A DNA stretch of 64,000 nt. It comes from Vulcanimicrobiota bacterium. Its GTDB lineage: Bacteria > Vulcanimicrobiota > Xenobia > Xenobiales > JADMJV01. Position numbers and translations under genes: made by a program. The notes below the pieces were generated by a model. The model had not been told where the DNA came from. It saw only the letters and a list, made by a program, of their open reading frames with translations, and searched no databases. Positions within the stretch are counted from its first letter, which is position 1. Every line of letters starts with the position of its first letter. The DNA is taken from contig JAHBVR010000012.1 in NCBI GenBank assembly GCA_019637395.1, positions 62,001 through 126,000 of the forward strand, read 5' to 3'. This document shows, piece by piece, positions 43,647 to 51,975 of this stretch.

Positions 43647-44054
43647 ATGCGTAAGTTTCTTTTAGGCGCCGGACTTTTTGTCACCATGGCCTGTTCAGCC
43701 TTCGCTCAGGCCGGCGGCATTCTGCAGCCGGGCAGCACCATGTTTCCCGGTCAGGTGGCCTGGTCGAGTGACGGCCGCTACCATCTGAACTTCCAGGAAG
43801 ACGGTAATCTGGTGCTCTATAACAACTTTGGCACCGTGATGTGGGCCACTCAGACCAACGGCGCTCCGGCCACCGAGCTGCGCATGCAGCCGGACGGTAA
43901 CCTGGTCATGTATGGCAACGGCCAGACCATCTGGGCTTCCAACACCGCCGGTCACCCGGGCGCTCAGTTACGCGTGCAGAACGACGGCAACGTGGTCATC
44001 TATAGCCCTCGCCAGCGCGTCCTCTGGGCCACCGAGTCCAACGGCCGCGGTTAA
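43647..44054 (+). CDS. Secreted bulb-type (GNA-like) mannose-binding lectin
   Basis: 135 residues with a signal peptide (about 20 residues, ending AFA-QAGG). AGGAGGT lies 8 nt before the ATG. The mature part is one beta-prism II domain with three copies of the mannose-binding motif QxDxNxVxY: QEDGNLVLY (50-58), QPDGNLVMY (81-89) and QNDGNVVIY (111-119). All residues needed for mannose contact are kept in each repeat. The protein would bind mannose-containing glycans on the cell surface or in the environment. The gene ends with an intrinsic terminator and has no operon partner. Confidence 0.93.
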   Translation: MRKFLLGAGLFVTMACSAFAQAGGILQPGSTMFPGQVAWSSDGRYHLNFQEDGNLVLYNNFGTVMWATQTNGAPATELRMQPDGNLVMYGNGQTIWASNTAGHPGAQLRVQNDGNVVIYSPRQRVLWATESNGRG

Positions 44055-44070
44055 ACCCGGCTTTACGACC

Positions 44071-44095
44071 GCCCCCTCTACGGAGGGGGCTTTTT
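44071..44095 (+). terminator. Intrinsic terminator
   Basis: GCCCCCTC-TACG-GAGGGGGC is a perfect 8-pair stem with a UACG tetraloop, followed by TTTTT. It lies 17 bp after the lectin stop. Confidence 0.92.
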
Positions 44096-44118
44096 CTGTT
44101 TAGAGAAGCGGCTCAACC

Positions 44119-44550
44119 ATGGGTGATGAAAAGTGGATGGCTACTGTCAAAGAATTTTTCGAAGAGCATATCGCTTTCGACAAGTACCTGGGGTTGCTGG
44201 TCGAGGAGCTGCGACCGGGCTGGGTGCGCGTGCGTTTACCTTACCGGCCGGAATTCCTCGGCGATCCTTTCCGTAAGGCTTTGCACGGTGGAGTCATTTC
44301 CACCGTGGTGGACGCCACCGCCGGCGCAGCCGCTCTTTCCACCCTGCCCTACGGCAGCCGCTGCAGCACCGTGGACATGCGGGTAGACTATCTGTTGCCG
44401 GCTCAGCCCCAGGAATTGCTGGCCGAAGGAACGGTCTTGCGCACCGGCAACCAGGTGGCCGTGATCAACGTGGAAGTTTTCCAGAGGGAAAATCAGCGCA
44501 TCGCCACCGGCCGCGCGGTCTACAGTCTTAAGGCGGCGACGTCGCAATGA
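44119..44550 (+). CDS. PaaI-type hotdog thioesterase
   Basis: 143 residues of the 4HBT hotdog fold. The catalytic HGG turn with a following Asp is in LHGGVISTVVDATAG (H56-G58, D65). VDMRVDYLLPAQ and INVEVFQ complete the family signature. It hydrolyses acyl-CoA thioesters of unknown chain. Its stop overlaps the next gene's ATG by 4 bp (ATGA). Confidence 0.9.
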   Translation: MGDEKWMATVKEFFEEHIAFDKYLGLLVEELRPGWVRVRLPYRPEFLGDPFRKALHGGVISTVVDATAGAAALSTLPYGSRCSTVDMRVDYLLPAQPQELLAEGTVLRTGNQVAVINVEVFQRENQRIATGRAVYSLKAATSQ

Positions 44551-45311
44551 AACGATGGATTCTGCTTGTGCTTGTGAGTGGAATGGCCTGGGGTCAGCCC
44601 GCCCAGGTGGACGCGCGCGAAGCTCAGACAGCCGGCCTGCGCGTCTGGCAAAACGAATGCTCGGGCACTATCGACGGATTAACATCCTGGAACTACGGCG
44701 AGGAATTCCCTTCGCTGGGTATCGGGCATTTCATCTGGTACCCGAAGGGGCGCAGCGGCCCCTTCCAGGAGAGTTTCCCGCAGCTCATCGCCTTTCTACG
44801 CGAGCGCCATCAAGATGTGCCCAAGTGGATTCCGGCCGCCTGTCCCTGGCCGGACCGGGCCTCCTTCCTGGCCGATTATCACGGCCCGCGGCTCAAGGAA
44901 TTGCGCCGCTACCTGGCTGCGCGAGTCGGTGACCAGACCCAGTTCATGGTGCTGCGGCTGCAGGAGGCCCTGCCCAAGATGCTCGCGATCAGCCGTCATC
45001 CAGAGCAGGTCAGGCAGCGGTTCTATACGCTACTCAAGACTCCCGGGGGAACTTACTGCCTGTTGGATTATGTCAATTTCAAAGGCGAAGGAATCAAAGC
45101 CACGGAGCGTTACGCCGGACAAGGTTGGGGACTGCTGCAAGTGCTGGAAGAATGCAATCCGAATACCTTTTCCCGCCATCCGCTGGCCGCCTTCAGTCAA
45201 TCCGCCGAAGCGGTGCTGCGCCGGCGGGTGCGCAATTCTCCGCCCGACCGCGGCGAGCAGCGCTGGCTGCCGGGCTGGCTGAATCGGATTCATGGCTATT
45301 CATCCTATTGA
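44547..45311 (+). CDS. Secreted protein, conserved unknown family
   Basis: 254 residues with a signal peptide (MKRWILLVLVSGMAWGQ). The mature part has strikingly conserved-looking patches: VWQNECSGTIDGLTSWN, EEFPSLGIGHFIWYP, GPFQESFPQL, IPAACPWPDR and ALPKMLA. I recall such a family in envelope proteins but cannot name its activity; the Trp/His/Glu pattern (ECSG, SWNYGEEF) would suit a lysozyme-like glycan enzyme (inference). It is coupled to the thioesterase gene. Confidence 0.78.
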   Translation: MKRWILLVLVSGMAWGQPAQVDAREAQTAGLRVWQNECSGTIDGLTSWNYGEEFPSLGIGHFIWYPKGRSGPFQESFPQLIAFLRERHQDVPKWIPAACPWPDRASFLADYHGPRLKELRRYLAARVGDQTQFMVLRLQEALPKMLAISRHPEQVRQRFYTLLKTPGGTYCLLDYVNFKGEGIKATERYAGQGWGLLQVLEECNPNTFSRHPLAAFSQSAEAVLRRRVRNSPPDRGEQRWLPGWLNRIHGYSSY

Positions 45312-45442
45312 ATTCCTACCCGCGTAGTATGAATTGCTTAAGTGAATCTTCAGAAAAATCGGGTAGTCGCTTCAGCCTCCGGGGCTACTCTGTGAAGGAA
45401 GAAATTCACAGAAAACAAGTCAAAACACGGAGGTAATTCAAG

Positions 45443-45808
45443 ATGAAAAAGATGATTTGTGCAGCCCTGGTGGTTCTCGGCAGTCTGGCCGCTTCGGCCG
45501 CTCCCATCACCAGCGGGGTCGTCACCGGAACCAACCGCAACGGTGTCTACCTGGCCAACAACCAGGGAGTGACCTTCATCCCTTACTCGCAGGCTCAATT
45601 CCGCGTCAATGGCCGCAACATCTCCGATCGGCGGGTCCAGACCGGAATGCGCGTCACCGCACTTCCGCAGGGCAATTTTAGGACCCAGTATATTCCTCAG
45701 GCGTTCTACAACAGCCACCGCAACTGGGATTGGAACCAGCAGCAAGCCGGCTGGAATCAGGACCGCAACCACTGGCGTCAGGATCGCACCGGCTGGCACC
45801 GCTACTAA
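45443..45808 (+). CDS. Small secreted protein with Asn/Gln/Trp-rich tail
   Basis: 121 residues; signal peptide MKKMICAALVVLGSLAASA. GGAGG is 9 nt before the ATG. Residues of about 20-80 form a beta-rich core (GVYLANNQGVTFIPYSQAQF). The tail is rich in Trp, Asn, Gln and Arg (NWDWNQQQAGWNQDRNHW), like other surface-exposed proteins. It lies alone, upstream of the two-component operon. The downstream 45810-46076 gap holds a hairpin and inverted repeats. Confidence 0.78.
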   Translation: MKKMICAALVVLGSLAASAAPITSGVVTGTNRNGVYLANNQGVTFIPYSQAQFRVNGRNISDRRVQTGMRVTALPQGNFRTQYIPQAFYNSHRNWDWNQQQAGWNQDRNHWRQDRTGWHRY

Positions 45809-45990
45809 GTACCGAAATACCGGGCTCCCGGGATCCGAATACCTCTCCTGAACTCCGTTAACACTCCTATCATGAGGTTGGAAGACAACCAGGAGGCGAA
45901 CAAACTCATACGCGATTTGATGTGAGTCCCGAACTGGTCCCTCGGGCAGCGTCACAGTTCTTGGAAGCTTCTTCGGACTCTCTGGTGTCA

Positions 45991-46017
45991 CAGGGCTCTG
46001 ACAACGTCAGGGCCCTG
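45991..46017 (+). terminator. Hairpin with U-rich tail
   Basis: CAGGGC-T-CTGAC-AAC-GTCAG-G-GCCCTG pairs perfectly apart from a T-G wobble (12 pairs, 3-nt loop) and is followed by CCCCTTTT. It lies 180 bp after the secreted protein, in front of the two-component genes, and could be a terminator or attenuator. Confidence 0.6.
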
Positions 46018-46041
46018 CCCCTTTTCCGGCGCAAAACAGGT

Positions 46042-46057
46042 TGTCACCCGCCTGACA
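46042..46057. promoter_or_regulatory. Inverted-repeat operator candidate upstream of the response regulator
   Basis: TGTCA-CCCGCC-TGACA is an inverted repeat with a 6-nt spacer, 19 bp before the ATG of the OmpR-type regulator. A further TGTCA half-site lies at about 45986. Such sites can serve autoregulation, but the binding protein is not known. Confidence 0.3.
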
Positions 46058-46076
46058 CCTAAGACTCTTACCCTTC

Positions 46077-46730
46077 ATGACCGTGGATACAATTTTAATT
46101 GTCGAAGACGATCCTTCGATTGCCGAACTGCTGACCTTGACCCTGGAACAAGAGGGCTTTCGCAGCCTGTGGGCCAGTGACGGGGGATTGGGTTGGGAAA
46201 TGTTCCAACGCGAGAACCCGGCGGCCGTTCTGCTTGACCTGCGTTTGCCCCGCCTGAGCGGCCTGGAGGTGCTGCGCAATATTCGGCGCCATTCCGAAGT
46301 GCCGGTGCTGATCATGTCGGTGAAAGATCAGGAATCCGACAAAGTGGCCGGTTTGGAATTAGGGGCCGACGACTATGTCACCAAACCGTTTTCTCCCCGT
46401 GAGTTGATGGCTCGCTTGCGCCGCAACCTGCGCAAAGGCAAACTCACCCAGACCCAGATGGGCGAACTGCGGGTGGACTGGCAGCGCGCCGACGTGTTTC
46501 GCGAGGAAGCCCGGGTGCTCCTGACCGCGCGTGAGTTTGAGGTCTTGCGGGTGCTCTATGAAAATCGCGAGCGCGTACTGGAACGCGATTCTCTGCTGGA
46601 AAAAGTGTGGGGCTATGATTTCGAGGGGGACGCCCGAGTGGTGGACACCACCATCAAACGCTTGCGTAGCAAGGTGGGCCAGAACCTGATCGAAACGGTG
46701 CGCGGACTGGGATATCGCCTCGCCTTGTGA
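46077..46730 (+). CDS. OmpR/PhoB-family response regulator
   Basis: 217 residues. The receiver has acidic residues E10-D11-D12, phosphoacceptor D54 (AVLLDLRLP) and K103 (YVTKPF). The winged-helix C-terminus has LTAREFEVLRVL, VWGYDFEGDARVVDTTIKRL and VRGLGYRL, the classical OmpR signature. It pairs with the histidine kinase that begins inside its stop codon (GTGA). The target genes are not known; an inverted repeat upstream could be one site. Confidence 0.96.
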   Translation: MTVDTILIVEDDPSIAELLTLTLEQEGFRSLWASDGGLGWEMFQRENPAAVLLDLRLPRLSGLEVLRNIRRHSEVPVLIMSVKDQESDKVAGLELGADDYVTKPFSPRELMARLRRNLRKGKLTQTQMGELRVDWQRADVFREEARVLLTAREFEVLRVLYENRERVLERDSLLEKVWGYDFEGDARVVDTTIKRLRSKVGQNLIETVRGLGYRLAL

Positions 46731-48094
46731 AACGCCCGCCTTCCTGGCTGCTGGCCGTACTTTTCCTGGTCGCCCTGGGCAGCCTGATTTCGTTGTGGCT
46801 GAGCCGATTTGAACGGCAATCCCTGAACGAGCTGGAAGGCTATATGCTGTCGGTGGGACGTCCAGTGGCCGAGTTTGCCGGTCAAGGTCTGGAGTCGGAC
46901 AAACTGCCCAACCTGGAACGACTGGCGCGCGCCACCCAGAACGCCAGCGGCTGCCGTATCCGCATTCTCGACCGCGAACGCCGCCTGCTGGTGGATTCGC
47001 TGGGAGTGGGGCCGCAACAACCGAGCGTAGCCTTTCGCGTCGAGGTGAGCGAAGCCCTCAAAGGCCACTACAGCGGCTACACGCGCTTGAGCGACGAGAG
47101 TCCCATGTCGCTGGCCTTGTTCACGGCCATTCCCATCAACATCGGCAAGCGCGTGGCCGGGGTGGTTTATGTTTCCCATACCACCGACGAAATTCTGCAG
47201 CGCCTCGGCGATCTACGCCGCATGCTGCAGCGCCTGGTGGTCCTGTTGGCTCTTTCGGCCTTCGTTATGTCCCTCTATTACTCAGGGCAGTGGCGCGGCA
47301 GTTTGAAACGCCTGCGCCAACGGGCCGGTCAGTTGGAGGGCGGCGATGACGTGGAAGCCATCGGCCAGGGCATCGATAAGTTGGTGGCTTCGTTGCAAAG
47401 CCAGGTGGCCCAGCTCGAGGAAGAAAAGCTGAAGACCCGATTATTTTTGGAGGATGTGGCTCATGAGCTGAAAACGCCCATCACCGGCGTGAGTGGTTCG
47501 GTGGAGTCCTTGTTAAACGAGAAGGACGATGAGCGGCGCGCCCGTTTACTGCACACTCTGGATCGAGAGACACGGCGTCTGGCGGAGCTGGTGGGCCGCC
47601 TGGTGGAACTGCAGAACCTCGACTATTACGAGCTGCGCTGCCAGTCGCTGGAACTCTACTCGCTGCTGCAAACCGTGGTGGATACTTTTGAGGGAGAGGC
47701 GGCCAAGAAGCACATTCGCCTGGGGCTGGAGGGCATCGACGAGGAGGAAGTTCCGCGCCTGTGCGTCTGGGGAGACGCCGACAAACTGCTGGTGGTGCTC
47801 TCCAACCTGGTCGACAACGCTCTCCGCTGCTCTCCTCAGGACAGCCGCGTGGACGTGACCGCCACACGGGAAGGGGACTTCGTGACCGTGGCCGTGCTGG
47901 ACGAGGGTCCTGGCTTTCAGCACTCGCTGATCGCCCGGCGTCAACGGGCCGGAGATTCTTCGAATTTGGGCAGCTCCGGGCTGGGCCTGGCCATCGCCAG
48001 CCGGGTGGTGGCTTTGCATGGTGCCGAGCTGGACGTCCGCTCCCGCCCCGAGGGCGGAGCCTGCGTTCAGTTTCGCCTGAAGGTGAGTCCTTAG
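46727..48094 (+). CDS. Membrane sensor histidine kinase
   Basis: 455 residues from GTG 46727. Two membrane helices (about 8-26 and 168-186) flank an extracytoplasmic sensor domain of about 140 residues (ASGCRIRILDRERRLLVDS, AIPINIGKRVAGVVYVS; PDC/CHASE-like). A linker and HAMP-like region follow. H-box LEDVAHELKTPITG has H246, and the ATPase domain has N-box VDNALRCSP, DEGPGF and SSGLGLAIASRVVALHG. The phosphate goes to the partner regulator D54. The signal may be a small molecule or ion. Confidence 0.94.
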   Translation: MKRPPSWLLAVLFLVALGSLISLWLSRFERQSLNELEGYMLSVGRPVAEFAGQGLESDKLPNLERLARATQNASGCRIRILDRERRLLVDSLGVGPQQPSVAFRVEVSEALKGHYSGYTRLSDESPMSLALFTAIPINIGKRVAGVVYVSHTTDEILQRLGDLRRMLQRLVVLLALSAFVMSLYYSGQWRGSLKRLRQRAGQLEGGDDVEAIGQGIDKLVASLQSQVAQLEEEKLKTRLFLEDVAHELKTPITGVSGSVESLLNEKDDERRARLLHTLDRETRRLAELVGRLVELQNLDYYELRCQSLELYSLLQTVVDTFEGEAAKKHIRLGLEGIDEEEVPRLCVWGDADKLLVVLSNLVDNALRCSPQDSRVDVTATREGDFVTVAVLDEGPGFQHSLIARRQRAGDSSNLGSSGLGLAIASRVVALHGAELDVRSRPEGGACVQFRLKVSP

Positions 48095-48146
48095 CCGGAG
48101 CGGGGGAGCAAGGAAGTTCCGTTGGTCCAAGGAAGAGTCGGCGGCT

Positions 48147-48851
48147 ATGATGAGTTTTCTCCAAGCCGTGGGCGTGCTGCCCTTTCTTTTCCTGGCGGCC
48201 TTCACGGCCGGCCTGGCGCTGGCCCCGGCCGTGCACGCTTACAATCTGATGACCTCCTGCATGGTCAGTTGGACTCCCGGTTGGCATTACGCCGGGGTCG
48301 GTATCGCCATGGCTCTGTCCTATATGGTCTATGGCTTTTCGCTAATTCTCATCGCACCGTTGATCAACTTGCTGCTGGGAGGGCGGCTGCAGCCCTGGCG
48401 CGGCAAGCAAGTCTCTCCCGGCGCCCTGCGCTGGTACGTGCACGCCACCATGACGCTGCTCCCCCGCCTGTCTTTTCTCGACTTCATCTCGGCCACGCCC
48501 TATATCACCCTCTACTATCGCCTGATGGGCATGAAAATCGGCCACAACGTCACCATCAACACCACCGCCATCGCCGACCCCTCGCTCATCGAGCTGGGCG
48601 ACAAGGTCACCCTGGGCGGTTCGTGCAGCTTGCTGGCCCACTATGCCCAGGGCGGCTACCTGGTCATCGCTCCCGTCAAAGTCGGCCGCGGCGCCACCAT
48701 CGGACTGCGCGCCATCGTCATGGGCGGCGCCACCATCGGTGAAAAGGCCAAAGTGCTGGCCGGCTCCTTCGTGCTTCCCAAAACCGTCATTCCCGACGGA
48801 GAAACCTGGGGCGGCATTCCCGCCGTGAAAGTGGAGCTACATCACGAATGA
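48147..48851 (+). CDS. Membrane-anchored left-handed beta-helix acyltransferase
   Basis: 234 residues. Two hydrophobic helices (about 4-26 and 46-75) precede a hexapeptide-repeat domain from residue 135: IGHNVTINTTAIADPSLIEL, VTLGGSCSLLAH, VGRGATIGLRAIVMGGATIG. The [LIV]-G-x4 repeat pattern is clear. It resembles the C-terminal acyltransferase part of carrier-protein synthetases, alone with a membrane anchor, so an acyl or amino-acyl transfer to a lipid or polysaccharide is possible. The stop is overlapped by the PAP2_C gene (ATGA). Confidence 0.87.
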   Translation: MMSFLQAVGVLPFLFLAAFTAGLALAPAVHAYNLMTSCMVSWTPGWHYAGVGIAMALSYMVYGFSLILIAPLINLLLGGRLQPWRGKQVSPGALRWYVHATMTLLPRLSFLDFISATPYITLYYRLMGMKIGHNVTINTTAIADPSLIELGDKVTLGGSCSLLAHYAQGGYLVIAPVKVGRGATIGLRAIVMGGATIGEKAKVLAGSFVLPKTVIPDGETWGGIPAVKVELHHE

Positions 48852-49465
48852 CTCTCAACATCTTCTTTCGTCTGCTGGGCGTGGTGGTGCTCATCGGCAT
48901 CTGGCATTTGACTCAGAGTATCCTGGGCAAGCGGGGTTTGCCCGACGACGGTAAAATCGGCGACAAGATCCATATCTGGATGGCTCCGTTGCACGCCTAC
49001 CTGGCGCGCACTCCCTGGGCGGTATCGGCTTTGCTCATCACCAGTTCACTGGGCATCGACCTGCTGGGTCTTTCCGTACTTTATCTGGGCATCTTCGGAG
49101 CCAGCTTTCGCCCCATCATCGGATTGGTAGCCTTGCTGCTGTTGCGCCAATCGGCCCAGTACCTGACGGCTCTACCCGCTCCCGAGGGCATGATCTGGCG
49201 CAACCCCGGCTTTCCCTCGCTTTTCGTCACCTACGGAGTGAGCAACGACCTGTTTTTCTCCGGCCACACCGGCCTGGCCGTCTACGGCTCGCTGACCCTG
49301 GCCAGCCTGGGCATTCCCTGGCTGACCGGTCTGGTCATCGCCATCGGACTCTACGAGATCTTCGCGGTGCTGGCTTTGCGGGCCCACTGGACGATGGACG
49401 TCTATGCCGGACTGGTCAGCGCCATCCTGTGCTGGGTCGTTTCAGGGATCTTTCCAAACTTCTAG
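48848..49465 (+). CDS. PAP2_C (sphingomyelin-synthase-like) membrane phosphotransferase
   Basis: 205 residues with about six membrane helices. The catalytic triad of the sphingomyelin-synthase/PAP2_C family is visible: FFSGHTG (H140) and AHWTMDVYAG (H180, D184). The loop between helices carries LPAPEGMIWRNPGFPSL. This family moves a phosphoryl or phosphoryl-alcohol head group between lipids. It overlaps the acyltransferase gene, so the two may build a modified membrane lipid (inference). Confidence 0.86.
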   Translation: MTLNIFFRLLGVVVLIGIWHLTQSILGKRGLPDDGKIGDKIHIWMAPLHAYLARTPWAVSALLITSSLGIDLLGLSVLYLGIFGASFRPIIGLVALLLLRQSAQYLTALPAPEGMIWRNPGFPSLFVTYGVSNDLFFSGHTGLAVYGSLTLASLGIPWLTGLVIAIGLYEIFAVLALRAHWTMDVYAGLVSAILCWVVSGIFPNF

Positions 49466-49478
49466 CCATAATAGCCGG

Positions 49479-50555
49479 GTGAAGATCGGCAACCCCTTTT
49501 CCAAACTCAGCTTCACTGCTTGCCTCAACCGCCAGGCTCAGGCTGATTTTCAGCCGCAGTCGGTGGAGCAGGCAGTGGACGGCATGGTTTTCTCTAAAGC
49601 TCTCAAAGCCGCCCGTCCCGAAACCGATCGCACTTTTAAGACCGACCGCCTGAACCCAGCTGCTGACGCTCTGTTACTCAATCTGGTCGACAAGCTTCCC
49701 AGGTCGCTGGCCAGCATGACCTGGTCGGCCATCAAGCGCTGGGTACACCAGGGCGACGCCACCCCGGAGCCACTCAAAGACAAGCAGGGGGCCGACTTTC
49801 AGGTAGGCACCCAGGTCCCCATCAAGATGGACGCCCTGATGGATACGCTAAGAAGCGAGATGACGGAGTATAAGCCCAGCATTGGCGCCGAGCATGTCTG
49901 GAGCAAGGATGCCAAAGGTTACCAGGGTCTGGGCTTCTGGAGCCGAGTCGGCTCGTTCCTCAAAGGCGAGCGACCCTTTCCCTTCCCCACCTTCGGCCGC
50001 AGCAAGTTGATTTGCGCCCTGGGCCTGGGAGCCACCAGTGTGGTGATGCCCACCGGCCAGGAAAAGGGACTGCGCGACTGGATGCTGGAGCAAAAGCAGG
50101 GCTCCATCGAGCTTCATCAACTCTTCGGGCAGGCCTACAAGCTCAATCAGGGAGACCTCTACAGCACTCTGCTGTGCGCCGAGAACGTGCTCAGCGAGGG
50201 GCTCTATGATCCCAATCGTCAGGACCGCGAAGTCATCTCCAAACTCAGCTACCTGCGCAGCGATTCCGCCCCGCTGGGAGACAATTTCGGCGGCTGGTAT
50301 CATCTCTTCGGCGCCGCCCTGTATTCCCTGATGCGCCCGGAGTGGAAATCCAGCGTATGCCTCAAAGTCGAGGACATGGGCAGCTTGATCCTGGAAGGCA
50401 AGGATACCCAGGAAGATCATATCAACCAGTTGGGCAGACAGCTCGGCATCGAACTCAAGAAAATCGCCCGCCAAGGCTTGCAGCCGGGCGGCCAAGCCCA
50501 TCCCTACCTGAACCTGGCCGAATTCAACTGGCCCCGCAGCACCAAAGTCGTCTAG
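49479..50555 (+). CDS. Hypothetical protein, disordered N-terminus
   Basis: About 358 residues from GTG 49479; the frame is open further upstream, but there it lies inside the PAP2_C gene. Residues 1-80 are polar (VKIGNPFSKLSFTACLNRQA). A helical core has LPRSLASMTWSAIKRW, FPFPTFGRSKLICALGLG and LRSDSAPLGDNFGGWYHLFG. There is no signal peptide. Its stop overlaps the stop of the convergent YdcF-like gene by 3 bp. The family is not recognised; it may belong to the set of disordered-start proteins described in the findings. Confidence 0.7.
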   Translation: MKIGNPFSKLSFTACLNRQAQADFQPQSVEQAVDGMVFSKALKAARPETDRTFKTDRLNPAADALLLNLVDKLPRSLASMTWSAIKRWVHQGDATPEPLKDKQGADFQVGTQVPIKMDALMDTLRSEMTEYKPSIGAEHVWSKDAKGYQGLGFWSRVGSFLKGERPFPFPTFGRSKLICALGLGATSVVMPTGQEKGLRDWMLEQKQGSIELHQLFGQAYKLNQGDLYSTLLCAENVLSEGLYDPNRQDREVISKLSYLRSDSAPLGDNFGGWYHLFGAALYSLMRPEWKSSVCLKVEDMGSLILEGKDTQEDHINQLGRQLGIELKKIARQGLQPGGQAHPYLNLAEFNWPRSTKVV

Positions 50556-51229
50556 TCGTCATGGCTGGCTTTGGCGCTACCGGTGATGGGGATCTCGGGG
50601 CCTAGAAAGGCCGGGTCAGGACGAAGGATGTAAACGTTGAGGACGGCTTTGCAACGAGCTAAATACTCACGGGAGTCGTTGTAGTTGGCGTCCAGGTAGG
50701 CGCGCTTGTCGGCCACTACTCCCTGCGCCTTGATGCCCGCACTGCGAGCCAAAAACACGGAGCGGTCCAGGTGAAAACCGTTGGTGACCACCACCGCGTT
50801 CTCTACCAAAAAAACCCGGCGGGCGCGGACCATGGTGTCGTAGGTGTTGAAGCCGGCGTGGTCGGTGAAGATTTTATCGTCGGGAACGCCGCGGTCACGA
50901 GCGTAGCGGCGCATGGCGTTGACTTCATCGTAATTGGACTGGCCGTGATCGCCGCTCATCAGCAGCCGCTCCACTTTACCCGCTTTATAGAGCGCGATGG
51001 CCGCGTCGACCCGATCCTCCAGCACCGGGCTGAGGCGCCCGCTGCGGCCGTAAACCAGAGCCCCGAGCACGATGCCCACCTGGGCGTGGTCTACTTGCTC
51101 CGGCGGCACCACGTAGGGCCGGGCCCTCCAGTGCACCCACCAGTTCATCAAGGGAGCCGCGCACAAAGCTCCAAAGAACAGCACAAAGAACAACCACAGC
51201 ATCTTTCGTCCTCGCGACCAGCCTTTCAT
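50552..51229 (-). CDS. YdcF/SanA-like (DUF218) membrane protein
   Basis: 225 residues. N-terminal membrane helix (LWLFFVLFFGALCAAPL, about 11-28). DUF218 core: VGIVLGALVYGRSGRLSP, RVDAAIALYKAGKVERLLMS, DHGQSNYDEVNAMRRY and TNGFHLDRSVFLA. SanA-like proteins affect envelope permeability and vancomycin resistance at high temperature; YdcF-type proteins bind S-adenosylmethionine. The exact role cannot be read from sequence. The gene is convergent with the preceding one and followed by a divergent BON lipoprotein. Confidence 0.9.
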   Translation of the reverse strand: MKGWSRGRKMLWLFFVLFFGALCAAPLMNWWVHWRARPYVVPPEQVDHAQVGIVLGALVYGRSGRLSPVLEDRVDAAIALYKAGKVERLLMSGDHGQSNYDEVNAMRRYARDRGVPDDKIFTDHAGFNTYDTMVRARRVFLVENAVVVTNGFHLDRSVFLARSAGIKAQGVVADKRAYLDANYNDSREYLARCKAVLNVYILRPDPAFLGPEIPITGSAKASHDD

Positions 51230-51338
51230 TGTTCTGCATCATAGCAGGACAGGTATACCGAGGGCGAGGTACCTCCTCGTCCTGTTCGCCGCCGATGTTT
51301 CGCATACGATGGAGATACACCCGAGATGGGAGAAGACG

Positions 51339-51734
51339 ATGATGAAAAACCAATGGATGATTTTGTTGACCGCCGCCACTCTGGCGCTAGGCTGTTCTCA
51401 AGCGGAACGCAGCGATATGGCCAGTAAGGCCGATCAGAGCATGCAGCAAGCGGAACAAACGGCCAAAAAGGAAGTGAAAAAAGCCGGACAGGCCCTGGAC
51501 GAAGGCATGAGTTCCACCCGCATCAAGTCCGCTTTGCTGGCCAGCAAAAAGCTGGACGCCAGCAATATTAACGTAGATACGGCGCAGAAGACCGTCTTTC
51601 TACGCGGCAGTGTAAAAACCGAAGAGCAGAAGAAATTAGCCAACGACCTGACCAATAACCTGATGGAACCGGATCAGAAGCTGGTGAATGAGTTGAAAAT
51701 CGCCGCCCATCCCGATCCGAATCGACCTCAGTAG
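51339..51734 (+). CDS. BON-domain lipoprotein
   Basis: 131 residues from ATG 51339, preceded by GGGAG at a 6-nt spacing. The lipoprotein signal MMKNQWMILLTAATLALGC has lipobox LALGC. A charged helix follows (residues 25-60), then a BON domain (STRIKSALLASKKLDASN, VFLRGSVKTEEQKKLA). BON domains bind phospholipid and stabilise membranes. A small acidic-protein gene follows after 28 bp. Confidence 0.87.
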   Translation: MMKNQWMILLTAATLALGCSQAERSDMASKADQSMQQAEQTAKKEVKKAGQALDEGMSSTRIKSALLASKKLDASNINVDTAQKTVFLRGSVKTEEQKKLANDLTNNLMEPDQKLVNELKIAAHPDPNRPQ

Positions 51735-51762
51735 GCCCCGCCGGCACGGAGGGATGGAACGA

Positions 51763-51915
51763 ATGACAGAGCCAATTTTCGAACTTCGCTTTCAAGAACT
51801 GATTGGGGAGCGTCCCATCGTCAAAGAAGGCAGCCGCTCGGCCGTCATCTTTCTGCAGGCCCTCTTTGAGGTGGCCGGCGAGTTTTACGAAGAAGAAGAG
51901 GACGAGGCGGCCTGA
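51763..51915 (+). CDS. Small acidic protein, 50 residues
   Basis: ATG 51763 with GGAGG at a 10-nt spacing; an in-frame ATG at 51754 lies too close to that site. The protein is MTEPIFELRFQELIGE to GEFYEEEEDEAA, ending in an acidic tail (EEEEDEAA). Every codon is in use and the stop is followed after 10 bp by a strong terminator, so it is likely real. The function is unknown. It may be translated with the BON lipoprotein. Confidence 0.65.
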   Translation: MTEPIFELRFQELIGERPIVKEGSRSAVIFLQALFEVAGEFYEEEEDEAA

Positions 51916-51925
51916 TCAACGCGAA

Positions 51926-51962
51926 AAAAATCGACCGGGAAGTTTCTCCCCGGTCGATTTTT
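51926..51962. terminator. Strong bidirectional intrinsic terminator
   Basis: AAAAATCGACCGGG and CCCGGTCGATTTTT are fully complementary (14 pairs or more) with a 9-nt loop, and each strand ends in a T-run. It separates the BON/acidic-protein genes from the repeat copy 2 and the YbdK-like gene. Confidence 0.95.
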
Positions 51963-51975
51963 GCCGGAGGAGCTT

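Noticed and set aside
45873-45926. 17-codon frame MRLEDNQEANKLIRDLM
   Set aside because: It has no ribosome site before its ATG and no supporting evidence beyond being open.
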